A stretch of 64,000 nucleotides of DNA, from assembly GCF_905475345.1 (NCBI RefSeq), contig NC_066589.1:7526001-7590000 (forward strand), in the 5' to 3' direction. Numbering within the stretch: the stretch's first letter is position 1; each line of letters starts with the position of its first letter. Below are positions 40,477 to 51,417 of the stretch, piece after piece. The position numbers were made by a program, and so were the translations under genes. The stretch comes from Vespula vulgaris. Its lineage: Eukaryota > Arthropoda > Insecta > Hymenoptera > Vespidae. The notes beneath the pieces were generated by a model. The model made no database searches. It saw only the letters and a program-made list of their open reading frames with translations, and had not been told where the DNA came from.

Positions 40477-41625
40477 ATATGTAAAATGAAAGTAATGAAA
40501 TGCAGTCAAAAGGAAACAAAAAATATCTTATAAGCGTTTACGTATACATGTGAGTGTTCAGAGTTAAAGAGACAATATTTTACAACGGGACATCTCGTAC
40601 GAAGGAAGAAAGAAGGAAAAAGAAAAAAAAAAGGAAAAGAAGAGAGAAAGGAGAAAAAAAATACCTGCTATCTCGAGATTCCACTGTAGTAGAAAACCAT
40701 CGATCGAGGCATAGAAATTCTTCACGTCTTCTGGTAACACGCAGCCGTGTCGTTGCTCCCAATTCACAATGGCGTTTCGTTCGCAACCGTTTCGTCTGTT
40801 GACGCGAACGTTTTTAACGCATGGTGAATTTTCGAGAATCTTGACGACACCTAAAGTTAGGTTTTCGTAGAATGAATCTTCGGTAACGACATCGACGAAA
40901 AATGACATTGTCTCACTGGCTCGTGAATCCATCTTTTATTATTTTTTTTTTTTTGTAAACGTGTCAGAGATCTTTATGACAGGACAACCGAGAACGAAGA
41001 AAACTGGCTCCTTCTGAAAATATCGCTTTCGTTTAAGTTGTTTATCGTCATGGCAACAGTATATCAAAGCGAACAACGGTGCTTCTCTATTCACCCCTCG
41101 AACCACGAGCGTATCGAACACGGCTTGTCCGTGTTCATACGATTCTCATCACATTACACATCTGTATTGGTATACGCATGTGTGTAAAGAGGGTGTCTTT
41201 CTCAAACAGTAGGGTTTGGATCATGCGAAAGAAACTTGCCCTTGTAAAAAAAAAAAGAAAAAAGAAAGAAAGGGAAAAAAAATTAACCTATGTTTCGCTT
41301 TTATACACGAGAATTATGTACATGCATATGTGTATATTCGTAACATATGATTTTCAGACACGTTCATTATCTTTCGTCGTCATCGATGGGACGAACATAA
41401 GGGGATTGTAAGGATTAGTCATAAAACCTTCTTCCATTATTCCCAGGAGAATGTTGGAGTTTTGAACGAACTCGTATATACCCTTTACCAATTTCATTTT
41501 ATTTCATTTCATTTCATTTCATTTCATTTCATTTCATTTTCCGTTCGATTTATTAAATATTCGTTGATGTTTTTAATGCGGTTATGATGTTAAATAATTG
41601 ATTTGAAAAGAGCAGAGTATAATAC

Positions 41626-41657
<32 letters not shown>

Positions 41658-44600
41658 TATACATATATCGATAGAAAATGTAATAAAAATATTGATTTTT
41701 ACATATATGAGATCTTTTGTCTATGGCAATGAATTGCAGTAGTATTTCTTTTCTCCTTTTTTTTTTAAGTTTAAAATAATTTTTGTATCATTATTGTAGG
41801 AGATCTTCCTGCCTCTTTATACTCTAGGGATTCTCATAGTGATAAAGGTGTTGATACCTAATCCAAATTATCCCGCGATGACGACGCAGGGGCATAAATC
41901 GAATATATTCGAATTTTTCAATGGTTATGAGAACAATACGATTGCTGTGGTACCTAATTCGACGGAAACTCTCGTAAGTTTTCATTAGATAAATATATAC
42001 ATATCTCGTAAAAGCGTATTGAAAATTTGTAATTTACTCGATTCGTCTTGCAGAACTTTTTAAATTCGATGAACACCTTTTGGCTGTCCATGTGGGATTT
42101 TCCTGAGAAGTTACCTTTGAATTTCATGATATTCGATTCGAAGGATGATCTACAAGCAGCTTACTGGAGAGATCCATATAGTGTACCTCTGGCTGTGATC
42201 TTTGAAGACTCTCAACCGATCACTCAACGTCTTCTGTAAGACTGTTTATATATACATACACATATGTATATATACATATATACACATACACAAACACATT
42301 ATTTCAGTCAGATGTATTAAATTGCTACGTTGATGCGGATAGTTGTTTACGTTCACGAAAAGCTTTTCCCCTTTCTCTCTTTTATAATCTAAATCGAAGG
42401 ACGGCTAAAATGAATATTTGTATCTTTTAGATACGAGATTAGAACAAATCCTTCGTATACATCGCCTCCTTCGCCTCTTGAACTCTATTCCGCTCCGGTT
42501 ACTTGCCGGAAGGATACCAACCACTGGATGGGAGGCGTTCTGTCAATAAAAACTGGCGGATCATGTCCCGTGGATAACTACTTGCATTCTGGCTTCCTAG
42601 CGTTACAAATGCTAATGGATATTACGAAGATAAAGGTACGTCAGTTACTTATAATCTTGGATCATATTGCTCTCTTTCACTCTTACGAAACACATCTTCT
42701 AATATATTACTTCTTTACTCCAGCTTGACACGCAACACAACTACATAACCATTCCGCATATAAAATTAGAAATGTTTCCGAAAGAAGCGTTCACAGCTGG
42801 TAAGAAATAGCTTCTCTATCGGGGAAGCTTTTACTTTCTTCGAAGAAATGATAATCAAATTTTTTTTTCTCCTCTTAATACAACTCTTCATAATTTTCTA
42901 GATTGGATGCTGGCTTTTAGAGTCATTATTCCTTTGTACATGGTCTTAGCACTTTCACAGTTCATTACTTATCTCTTGATACTAATTGTCGGTGAAAAAG
43001 AGAAGAAGATTAAAGAAGGAATGAAAATTATGGGCCTGAAGGATTCTGTGTTTTGGTAAGTCGATATATTGTATAAATGATGAAACTGCGATATCTGCGT
43101 TCTAATGTATGCATTAAATGAGTTAAATATTGATACGTCTTTCGTGCTTTAGGATGTCTTGGTTTATTATCTACGGCGTCTTTGTCTTGTTACTCTCCGC
43201 CGTTGGAGTGATATTACTCTTCACTCTACAAATGTTTCAGCATACTCACTTTTTACCGATATTTCTTTTGGTTGTACTTTATAGTATTTCCATCGTCATG
43301 TTTGCCTTCATGATAACACCATTCTTTGATAATTCTCGTGTGAGTATTTATGTTAGATAACATTTTTATATTAAACAGGTACGAACGCGAATTGATTTAA
43401 TGTAACATCATTAGAAAAGCTTTCCAGATTTTGACGAACATACTCGTATCTCGTTTTAGACTGCCGGTGTCCTTGGAAACTTTGCTGTAACGATACTAAG
43501 TTTGATGTACTTCATTCAAGTCTTTATAAACGATTCTAGCTCGGTCTCATTTTGGCTGGTATCACTTTTAAGTCCAACGGGTGTTGCATTGGCTATGGAT
43601 AAGGTTGGCCTCCTTAAACGTTTATCAAAATAAAATCTAGATAAATCTTATTTCTATTCTTTCTATCTTATTCTAAAATAAAATCAAAATGAATCTTATT
43701 CTTTTTTTTTTTTCTTTACATTTTCCGTAGGCCTTGGTCCTGGATTTACAGGGACAAGGAGTGAATTTCGATAATCTTTGGTGTGGTCCTGGTATACCTT
43801 TCGGTGGAAGTCTCATTATGATGACTTTAGACATATTCTTGTATGGTTACTTAGCTTATTATTTGGACTCGGTAATACCAAGTATGTTTAAAGAATTTTT
43901 TCTTTTTTTTTTTTTTTTTTGGTTCTCTCTGCGACGTATCTGATGATATTTTCAATAACAGCCGGGGATGATAATCTTTCATGACATTTTGATTAATAGG
44001 CGAGTATGGTACGAAGAGATCACCGTGGTTTTGTTTTACACCTGGATTTTGGTGTCAACGTAAAGTTCAAAGGGTACCGTCGTCTAATGGCGAATCAAAT
44101 TCTTTTATACCCGGTGAGGAAACACATAGAGACGTGGAACCAGTTATTCGCGAGATGAAGGGAAGGGAAGCTATTAGAATCGTAGATTTGTTTAAATCTT
44201 ATCAGAAATGTCGTAAGCCTGAAATAAAGGCAGTTAATGGTATCAACTTAACGATTTATGAGGGACAAATAACAGCGATATTGGGACATAACGGGGCTGG
44301 TAAAACCACGTTGTTTAACATACTCACCGGATTGACATCGCCAACAGCCGGTACTGCTTTGATTTTTGGATATGACATACGAGATTCAAACGATATGCAG
44401 ATGATCAGAAGTATGACAGGTGTATGCCCTCAGCATGACATTCTGTTTGATCTTTTAACGCCTAGAGAACATCTTGAATTTTTTGCCGCTGTACGTTGTA
44501 TTCCAAAATCAGTGATCGATTATGAGGTATGACAATATTTGAAGCTTCTAAATAAACTATATTATATAGTTGGAAATTATTATTTCGCATATCTAAAAGC

Positions 44601-47600
44601 TCGAATATCAATGTCATTAATATTACAGGTAAATAAAACGTTAAAAGACATAGACCTGGTTGAAAAAGCAGATACTTTTGCAAAATACTTAAGCGGTGGT
44701 CAGAAGAGAAAGCTCTCAGTAGGTATCGCCATTATCGGTGATCCTAAGATCATTATCCTTGATGAGCCTACAGCTGGAGTGGATCCATACTCGAGAAGAC
44801 AAATGTGGTCTTTACTGCAATCCAGAAGACACGGTAAAGTCATTCTTTTAACGACTCACTTCATGGACGAAGCAGATATATTGTCTGACAGGAAGGCAGT
44901 TATAAGTAAAGGGAAATTGAGATGTTGCGGTACTTCATTGTTCTTAAAAAATAAATTCGGTATCGGTTATCATTTAACGTGAGTATCAAGTGTAAATATA
45001 TGCACAAATTATGTACGTGCAAATGTTCATTTATTTATTTTTCTTTTTCATTTTTAACAATCTCTTTCTATCATTGAATTATCATTATAGTCTCGTACTC
45101 GAAGGCAACGCGAGGGAACATGCGATAACACGATTAGTATCGTCTCATGTGACGAAAGCCGAAAAAGCAAGACGCCACGGTCGAGAATTGAGCTTCATCT
45201 TGCCTCACAATTCCGTGGAAAATTTCGCCTCACTATTTTCGGCTATCGAGCATGAAATCAAAACGAGATCGAGTAGGTTGGGTATTAGTAGTTACGGAGT
45301 ATCTATGACGACCCTGGAAGAAGTGTTTTTACATCTGGAAAAAGACGAGGAAACGGAATGTACCATGGACAATCTGTCAAAGAAAATGGTTCGTAATCGT
45401 GCACTTAGTAGATCGTTGTCCTTGCAGTCGAAAAGTACATCGTACCAGAGTTTACAGAACGAAGGTGTTATCGTTCAAAATGATGGTCAAGCGAAAGGTA
45501 ATTAAATCAAAATCGTTCAATATTTAAAATCTGTTCTTGGATCTGTTCATTATATTTATGTATTTCGATTCAGGAGCAGGTGATCTACCAGATGGAGTTC
45601 ACAATGATAGGAATCCTCCTATTCTCGGCCTTGGCTTAGACCCCATCAAAATTCGGCCTAACTTCCTTCAAATTCTTTACGCCATGCTTCGCCTAAGGAT
45701 ACTCAGGCTGTTTAGAAACATTCAACTACTTTACTTCACCATCGTTGCTCCTCTTGCTCTAATAATCCTTGGTCTCTATATAAACAGTGTTCAAACTGTC
45801 GACATTAAGATGCAGTCTCTTGAACTTAATAGTGGTATGCTTTTATATACTTCCTATGATCTTTAAGTATCATTGAAATACTTATAATTTTATTAAAATA
45901 TTTTCTCTTTTTCCGTAAATCTTTTAGACACCTATGGCAATAGGACTAAAATTGTATATTTCAATAATACCAATGTTGATATAACGTCTTTGATAGACAG
46001 TATAAGTCATGATGTAAAGCATATCGATGAATACGATGGAAACTACGTTAATTTGTTAAAAATCGGACCGCACATAGCAGCATTTAATATCAATGAATAT
46101 AACTCTCTAAATATGGATTTAACGATCATATATAACGATACGATGCAACATTCTCTACCTATCTTATTGAATGTACTGTTAAATACTTATTATAGGTATG
46201 TATATTCTTCGTTCTTTAGAAAAGAAAAGAAAAAAAAAAAAAAAAACTCGAAAAAAAAAGAAATTACGTAGAACTGCAATAATGGTTACAATTTCCATTA
46301 AAAACAGATTGATAGCCAGAAAGGATGACGTTCCGCAAATTGAAATAAAAACACATCCGTTTCAACAGACATCACAGCCACAAGAATTTAATATAGGTGC
46401 TGCCAGTTCAGCGTTATTTATAGGAATGGATTTTGTTTTATTACCGATCACTTTGGCAATCGATATGGTTTATGATCGAGAAGTAAGAATAATTTATCCA
46501 ATGCTCCTAATTAACAACGCTATTTAACATTTTTAACGTTTGATTTTTAGATAAAAGCGAAGAATCAATTGCGCATCAACGGCCTGTCATTTCCTATGTA
46601 CTTCCTTACTTATTTTATCGTCCTAGTCGGCCTGATGACATTTATTTGTTTATGTATCGTTGGTATTATATTTCTCTTCGACGTGCCTTCGCTTCAAGAA
46701 CCGCCAGCACTCATTACCCTTGGTACCCTTTTGATGTTATACTGCCCATCGTCCATTCTTTTCTCAACATGTTGGAGTTACATTTTTGATAAGATGGATT
46801 CCGCACAGAGTATTTTACCCAATATTGCAACGTTCTTAGGACTGATACCTTTTTTGCTTGTCATGTTCCTGGATATGCTAGGCGTTGGTAAGTGAAATAT
46901 ATATATGTATCTAAATATATAAACAAATACTTAAACAAAAATATTGCTACTTATCCAAACATGAAATATTATGATCCTTTTTAAGGTGGTACAGCAGCGT
47001 TCGCTTTGCACGTGGTGTTTTCTCTGTTGAATACCATGTACGTGCCCTACGCAGCTGTATACTATGTAGATCGCGTCCATTTAATGTGCTCTATTAATGC
47101 TGCCTGCCAACATTTAACAATGTCGGATTATCTTACCACGGAGATCATATTGATGGCTGTTGGTGTATTGTTACATTGTCCATTATGGTTCTTCGTATTG
47201 CTCTTATTGGACATCAAGAAAAGCGGTGGAAACATTACCGATACCTTCAAGCATTTCCTGGTTAGAAGAGTTTTATATTTTTTTATCGTGCAAGTATGCA
47301 CGTAGAAAGAAATGTTAATATTTTTGTATGTATGCGCAGAGAAATGATGTCTCTATCGGCGAAGAGGTAATGGAGAATTCGGATGTAGGTGATCACGAAG
47401 ATGCTGACGTAAAAACTGAAAGACAGAGAGTGTTCAATCTTATTACGTCACCTTCCATTCAGCAATCACCAGTGGTATTGGTACAGGTAAAAATAATTTT
47501 CCATGGGTAAAACAATGAATGAATAGATATTTTAGCCATGATCTTAATCGTGATTGTTGAACATGTTAGAATCTACGGAAAGAATATCACCAACGAGAAA

Positions 47601-48916
47601 CAGTTTCTTGTAGCTGTTGTAACAGAAGAGAGGAAGGGTCAATGCAACGAAAAGTCGCCGTACGAAATTTATCATTGGCCGTTGAACCAGGCGAAGTATT
47701 TGGACTTTTAGGTCATAACGGTGCTGGCAAAACTACTACGATGAGGATTATTATCGCAGAGGAAGCAGCGACACGTGGTAGAGTACAAATTGATGGATAC
47801 AATATTCACTCTCAGATGGCAGAAGCATTCAGACAAATGGGATATTGTCCGCAACACGATGCTCAATGGAAAAATATTACTGTACGAGAACATTTGGAAT
47901 GCTACGCAGCTATTCGTGGTGTACCTTCGCAAGAGATTAAGAAGTATTTTTAAGAACACTTTTATCCTGCGTAACAATAACTTTCACGTTGTAAATATCA
48001 ATATTATTTCAGAATCGTAGATCTCTATCTATCCAGTCTTCAGATTCATGAACATGCCGATAAACAAATTCAAGAATGCTCAGGTGGTACTAGAAGAAAA
48101 CTTAGCTTCGCAATGGCGATGGTTGGAGGACCAAAGGTTGTTTTAATGGATGAACCTAGTACGGGTATGGATCCTCGATCAAAGAGATTCCTATGGGATA
48201 CCATCCTTGCTAGTTTCCAGGTATTATCCAAACAATGCGTCTATGATTTCTCTTTCTAGAAACTTGATGAATTTTTGCATTAATATAAAAGTTAACATTC
48301 GATTTTTTCTTTTTTTTTTTTCTTCTTTTTTTTTATTAGGGTAACCGAGGAGCAATTCTTACAACTCACTCAATGGAAGAAGCCGATGCACTGTGTTCCA
48401 GAGTCGGTATAATGGTCAAAGGTGAATTAAGATGCATAGGTTCGACGCAACATCTGAAAAATCTGTATGGTGCTGGGTACACTTTAGAGATGAAACTTTT
48501 TGGTGGCGATTGTACTCCAACTATGCCTTCCGGTGATAAATTATCTGCATTAAAGCAATTCGTTGCTGGTCTCTTTCCTGATGCAACGTTAGAAGAAAGC
48601 TTTGCAGACAGATTGGTCTTCGCCGTTCCTCAACACGCAGTGAACTCGCTGGCCGAGTGTTTTATGCAGTTGGAGAAGGGTAAGAACTACTGTCGCATTA
48701 GAAATACATAATTATTGAATTTTCAATAAACGTATGAAGTAGAAGGGAGAAAAGACAGAAAAGAAAAAAAGAAAATTAATTAATAAGACATATGAAAATT
48801 TTTAAATTGCAGCCAAACAGGAACTGGACATCGAGGAGTATACTTTCAGTCAAACTACCCTGGAACAGGTGTTTCTCAAGTTCTCTCATTACGACGAGAG
48901 CAATAGTGGTGAATGA
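36246..48916 (+). CDS. ABCA5: ABC transporter subfamily A, ABCA5-like full transporter
   Basis: Twenty-two coding exons join in frame: 36246-36338, 41800-41973, 42054-42235, 42431-42635, 42724-42799, 42902-43055, 43153-43339, 43460-43603, 43731-43881, 44000-44526, 44629-44978, 45091-45497, 45574-45834, 45928-46195, 46272-46482, 46551-46887, 46986-47260, 47340-47486, 47570-47943, 48013-48220, 48340-48679, 48813-48916 (5175 nt, 1724 aa). Two halves each have a membrane domain and a nucleotide-binding domain. NBD1 has Walker A GHNGAGKTT (about 551), signature LSGGQKRKLS (about 652) and Walker B IIILDEPTAGVD. NBD2 has GHNGAGKTT (about 1430), CSGGTRRKLS and VVLMDEPSTGMD. Stretches such as HFMDEADILSDRKAVISKGK and EEYTFSQTTLEQVF match vertebrate ABCA5 best. 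ABCA proteins move lipids/sterols, and ABCA5 acts in late endosomes/lysosomes. Coding exon 1 begins after an acceptor at 36216, so noncoding 5' exons lie upstream. Intron 1 contains TPGS2 on the other strand. Confidence 0.95.
36339..39694. other. First half of ABCA5-like intron 1
   Basis: Intronic, with ATT repeats (36390-36480), GA and CT runs (37842-37868, 38221-38253) and a GC-richer patch at about 38480-38640. That patch contains GCAGTAGCC/GCAGCAG-type sequence and is open for 86 codons on plus and 79 on minus. No splice-supported exon was found. The patch could be an internal promoter; otherwise I see nothing here. Confidence 0.4.
39695..40932 (-). CDS. TPGS2: Tubulin polyglutamylase complex subunit 2 (TPGS2)
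   Basis: Two exons, 40932-40665 and 40305-39695, join in frame (879 nt, 292 aa; human TPGS2 is about 300). The N-terminal half matches the SMI1/KNR4-like fold seen in TPGS2: WEQRHGCVLPEDVKNFY, then the junction-spanning AGEEFPVGRMEIGKLSSLKR. The C-terminal half has EIWLHQETADRWYHLAED and MLVHLGLPLWQ, both close to the human protein, and ends in a Lys/Arg-rich tail. TPGS2 is a noncatalytic subunit of the TTLL1 tubulin polyglutamylase, which adds glutamate chains to axonemal and neuronal tubulin. The gene lies wholly inside intron 1 of the ABCA5-like gene, antisense to it. A one-mismatch X-box lies 112 bp upstream of the start. Confidence 0.92.
41044..41057 (-). promoter_or_regulatory. RFX X-box-like site upstream of TPGS2
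   Basis: The minus strand reads GTTGCCATGACGAT. The first half GTTGCC is a perfect RFX half-site, the spacer is two bases, and the second half GACGAT departs from RRNRAC only at the last base. It sits 112 bp from the TPGS2 start codon, almost the same distance as the tektin-1 X-box. Function is inferred. Confidence 0.42.
41491..41540. repeat. (TTTCA)n pentanucleotide repeat
   Basis: About nine tandem ATTTC units inside ABCA5-like intron 1. Microsatellite of no known role; likely length-polymorphic. Confidence 0.88.
41625..41656. repeat. (AAT)n microsatellite
   Basis: About ten tandem AAT units in the same intron. Confidence 0.85.
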
Positions 48917-49530
48917 CGATCTAGATGTTCAGTGTGTTAGTATCTTGTTTTTAATTATGAACTTGCTATACTTTCAAGACTGCTCAATTACGCGCGAGAG
49001 TATTAAAAGTCATTGTTTTTATGTAACAGTGAAGAAAATCGAAACGAAATGATATTAAATTATCGTTGTGTGAAAACACATAGGATGATCGGGTGATTGC
49101 ACTAAAATGCGAGTACGAGCGATGTTAAAAAAATTTTTTTTCCGTTCGTTCGAAGGCGTTTACAAAGTTATACTAATCGTCTAAACCTTGTTGATATATT
49201 ATTAATTACTTAAACATTACGTCACAGTGATTCATAAAACGCACGACCTTTTTCCTCTATGAGGATTCAGTGGCATACATTAAAATGCTTTTGTCCAATG
49301 GGAAGGATTGTATTTTCCCAAATCTGCAATTGAGTATAGATGAAACGCGTATTCTTGTTAAATAGACAATTCAAAAGATAATATACATTATCTTGAGATA
49401 TGCTTTCGTCAGTACTGTGTAAACCATGTAACAGATATTGCACAATTAATGAATGAAACGACTATTTAAAACGAAATTTTTGCAGTCTTAGTATAAGCTA
49501 ACGTACATTACATACATACATAAAGTACAT

Positions 49531-49566
49531 TAAATAAATAAATAAATAAATACATAAATAAATACA

Positions 49567-49609
<43 letters not shown>
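49531..49609. repeat. (AAAT)n microsatellite
   Basis: Near-perfect AAAT/ATAA tandem units with occasional ACAT variants, in the ABCA5-like 3' flank. Confidence 0.88.
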
Positions 49610-50640
49610 GTACATAAATACATACATCATACATACATACAAACATACATACATACATTGAACAAAAGTTTGGGTTCTAATTTTAGGGCTTCCTGAAAAA
49701 AAGATTTTTGTAAAAGCGAATAATTTGAGAATCATAAGATATAACAAGAAAATAAACTAGTAATTGGGATTTTGGTATCCATGGTCCCTCCACCTTGACT
49801 GTATGTCACTGTCAGGATCGTATGTATCGGCTCGATAATATTAAAAACACACTGCGAGTATATAATATACCGATATAGATAAACGAATGGATAATAAAAT
49901 CGTCTTTTTCTCGTGCTCGTATTTTTGTGCATGTAAGACTTCGACTTTTGCATCTACGTATATGCGAAGGTAAATATGCGATGAATGAATAAGTGTTAAT
50001 AATTAGGATCTTGTAAATAGTCGCAAGATAGTGTTCGAGCGCCATTAACATAAAAAGAAATTCCGTTTTCAGTAATCAAAAAAAAAAAAAATTGATTTAA
50101 GAATCTATTGTATCTAACGATTTCGTAGTCTCAACATTATTTTATGCTATCTCTCTTTTAGATTACCAAGAAAAAAAAAAAACTCGCGCAGCGGTCTTAT
50201 AATAATACTGCACTGGAATTGGATCCCGTAATGTATCTAACGTTCGTCTAAGAAAGACTTAACGTTTATGATCGTTATCAGGGAAAACGCGTAGATATAT
50301 CTGCGTAATACTTATATCAATTTATTTACTTTTAATGCGACAATTTGTTATCCGCAAACGTATGAGAAAAGCATTTTATCCCGATATAGATCGAATCATT
50401 TTAATCATCGAATACGTATTTGCGTATTCGTTAATAATTCAAAAGTTGATTCACAGAGGATCGACGAATAACTTTTACGTATTATTATCGATCCAAAGAG
50501 GAGTGCATAAACAATAGAGATCATAGTACTTATCTATAAACGTTTCTCTCCGTCTGTCTTATGGTCTTTTATCAAGCTTTTTTGGATCACAAGTCAGAAG
50601 GATACGATAGATCGTTATTATTGCCTCGTTAGGATCTAAA

Positions 50641-50717
50641 ATGATAATGATAATGATGATGATAATGATAATGATAAAGATGAGGATGAAGATGATGATG
50701 ATGATGATGATAATGAT
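50641..50717. repeat. GATAAT/GAT compound repeat
   Basis: Interleaved GATAAT and GATGAT units extending about 75 bases. Confidence 0.8.
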
Positions 50718-51129
50718 TATGATGATTAATTCATGGAACGAAGCTATATTATTTCCGTTTAGATAACATGAGAAGACGTATGGAAAAGAAATAGGATCTC
50801 GCATGATCCAATTGATTGCGATATTGGTTCGAATACTTGGCTAATTGTCCTTGGCAAAAATTTGAATTTCTTGAGTACCGAATCGATCGAACATTTTCCC
50901 AAATAAAAGCATAATGCTTTTAAAGTTTGATCAATGCGTGTACGCTTGAAAGTTCGATTATTGCTTGTCTCTTTGTTGCCTACAGAAACGTCAGAAGAGT
51001 GGAAAGAAAAAAATTGCTGCCGATATAAATAAAAAATACATATATACATATATGTGTGTGTATGTGTATATATATATGTGTGTATGTATGTGTGTATATA
51101 TATGTGAGTATATATATATATGTATATAT

Positions 51130-51417
51130 ACAGGGTGGTTCGTTAAAACGACTGATCTTTTCTCTCTTTTTAAATATTATCGATCGTTCTGTGATCCCTT
51201 TAGGAAAAGTCTCGTCTGTCGTATGATAAACAACGAACGTTATTCGAAAGTGAGGTTATGTAACAAAATCGTTACGATTATTTCATTAGAAATTACCTTG
51301 TAACGTTATAGAAATTATAAAAGATTTATAATAAATTCTTTGCTTTTTTATATTTTCATCTTTCGAAAGATGAAACATTGTTCGTTGAAAGCGAGTACGA
51401 TTAATGAATCACCCTGT
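51130..51417. mobile_element. MITE-like element with 17-bp inverted ends
   Basis: The left end ACAGGGTGGTTCGTTAA and the inverted right end ACAGGGTGATTCATTAA differ at two of 17 positions. They enclose 288 bp and are flanked by TATA/ATAT, fitting TA target duplication. The interior codes for nothing. The GGGTGG core is shared with the MITE at 24870, hinting at related families. Confidence 0.72.

Larger units (their letters stand above)
40933..41799. other. ABCA5-like intron 1 remainder and TPGS2 promoter
   Basis: The first 200 bp upstream of TPGS2 are less AT-rich and include the X-box-like site. Further on are a TTTCA pentanucleotide repeat (41491-41540) and an AAT repeat (41625-41656), ending at the ABCA5-like exon 2 acceptor TTGTAG. 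Confidence 0.5.

Noticed and set aside
49508..49747. Repeat-like peptide frame (YLFIYLFIYLF) in the ABCA5-like 3' flank
   Set aside because: Direct translation of the AAAT/CATA microsatellite.
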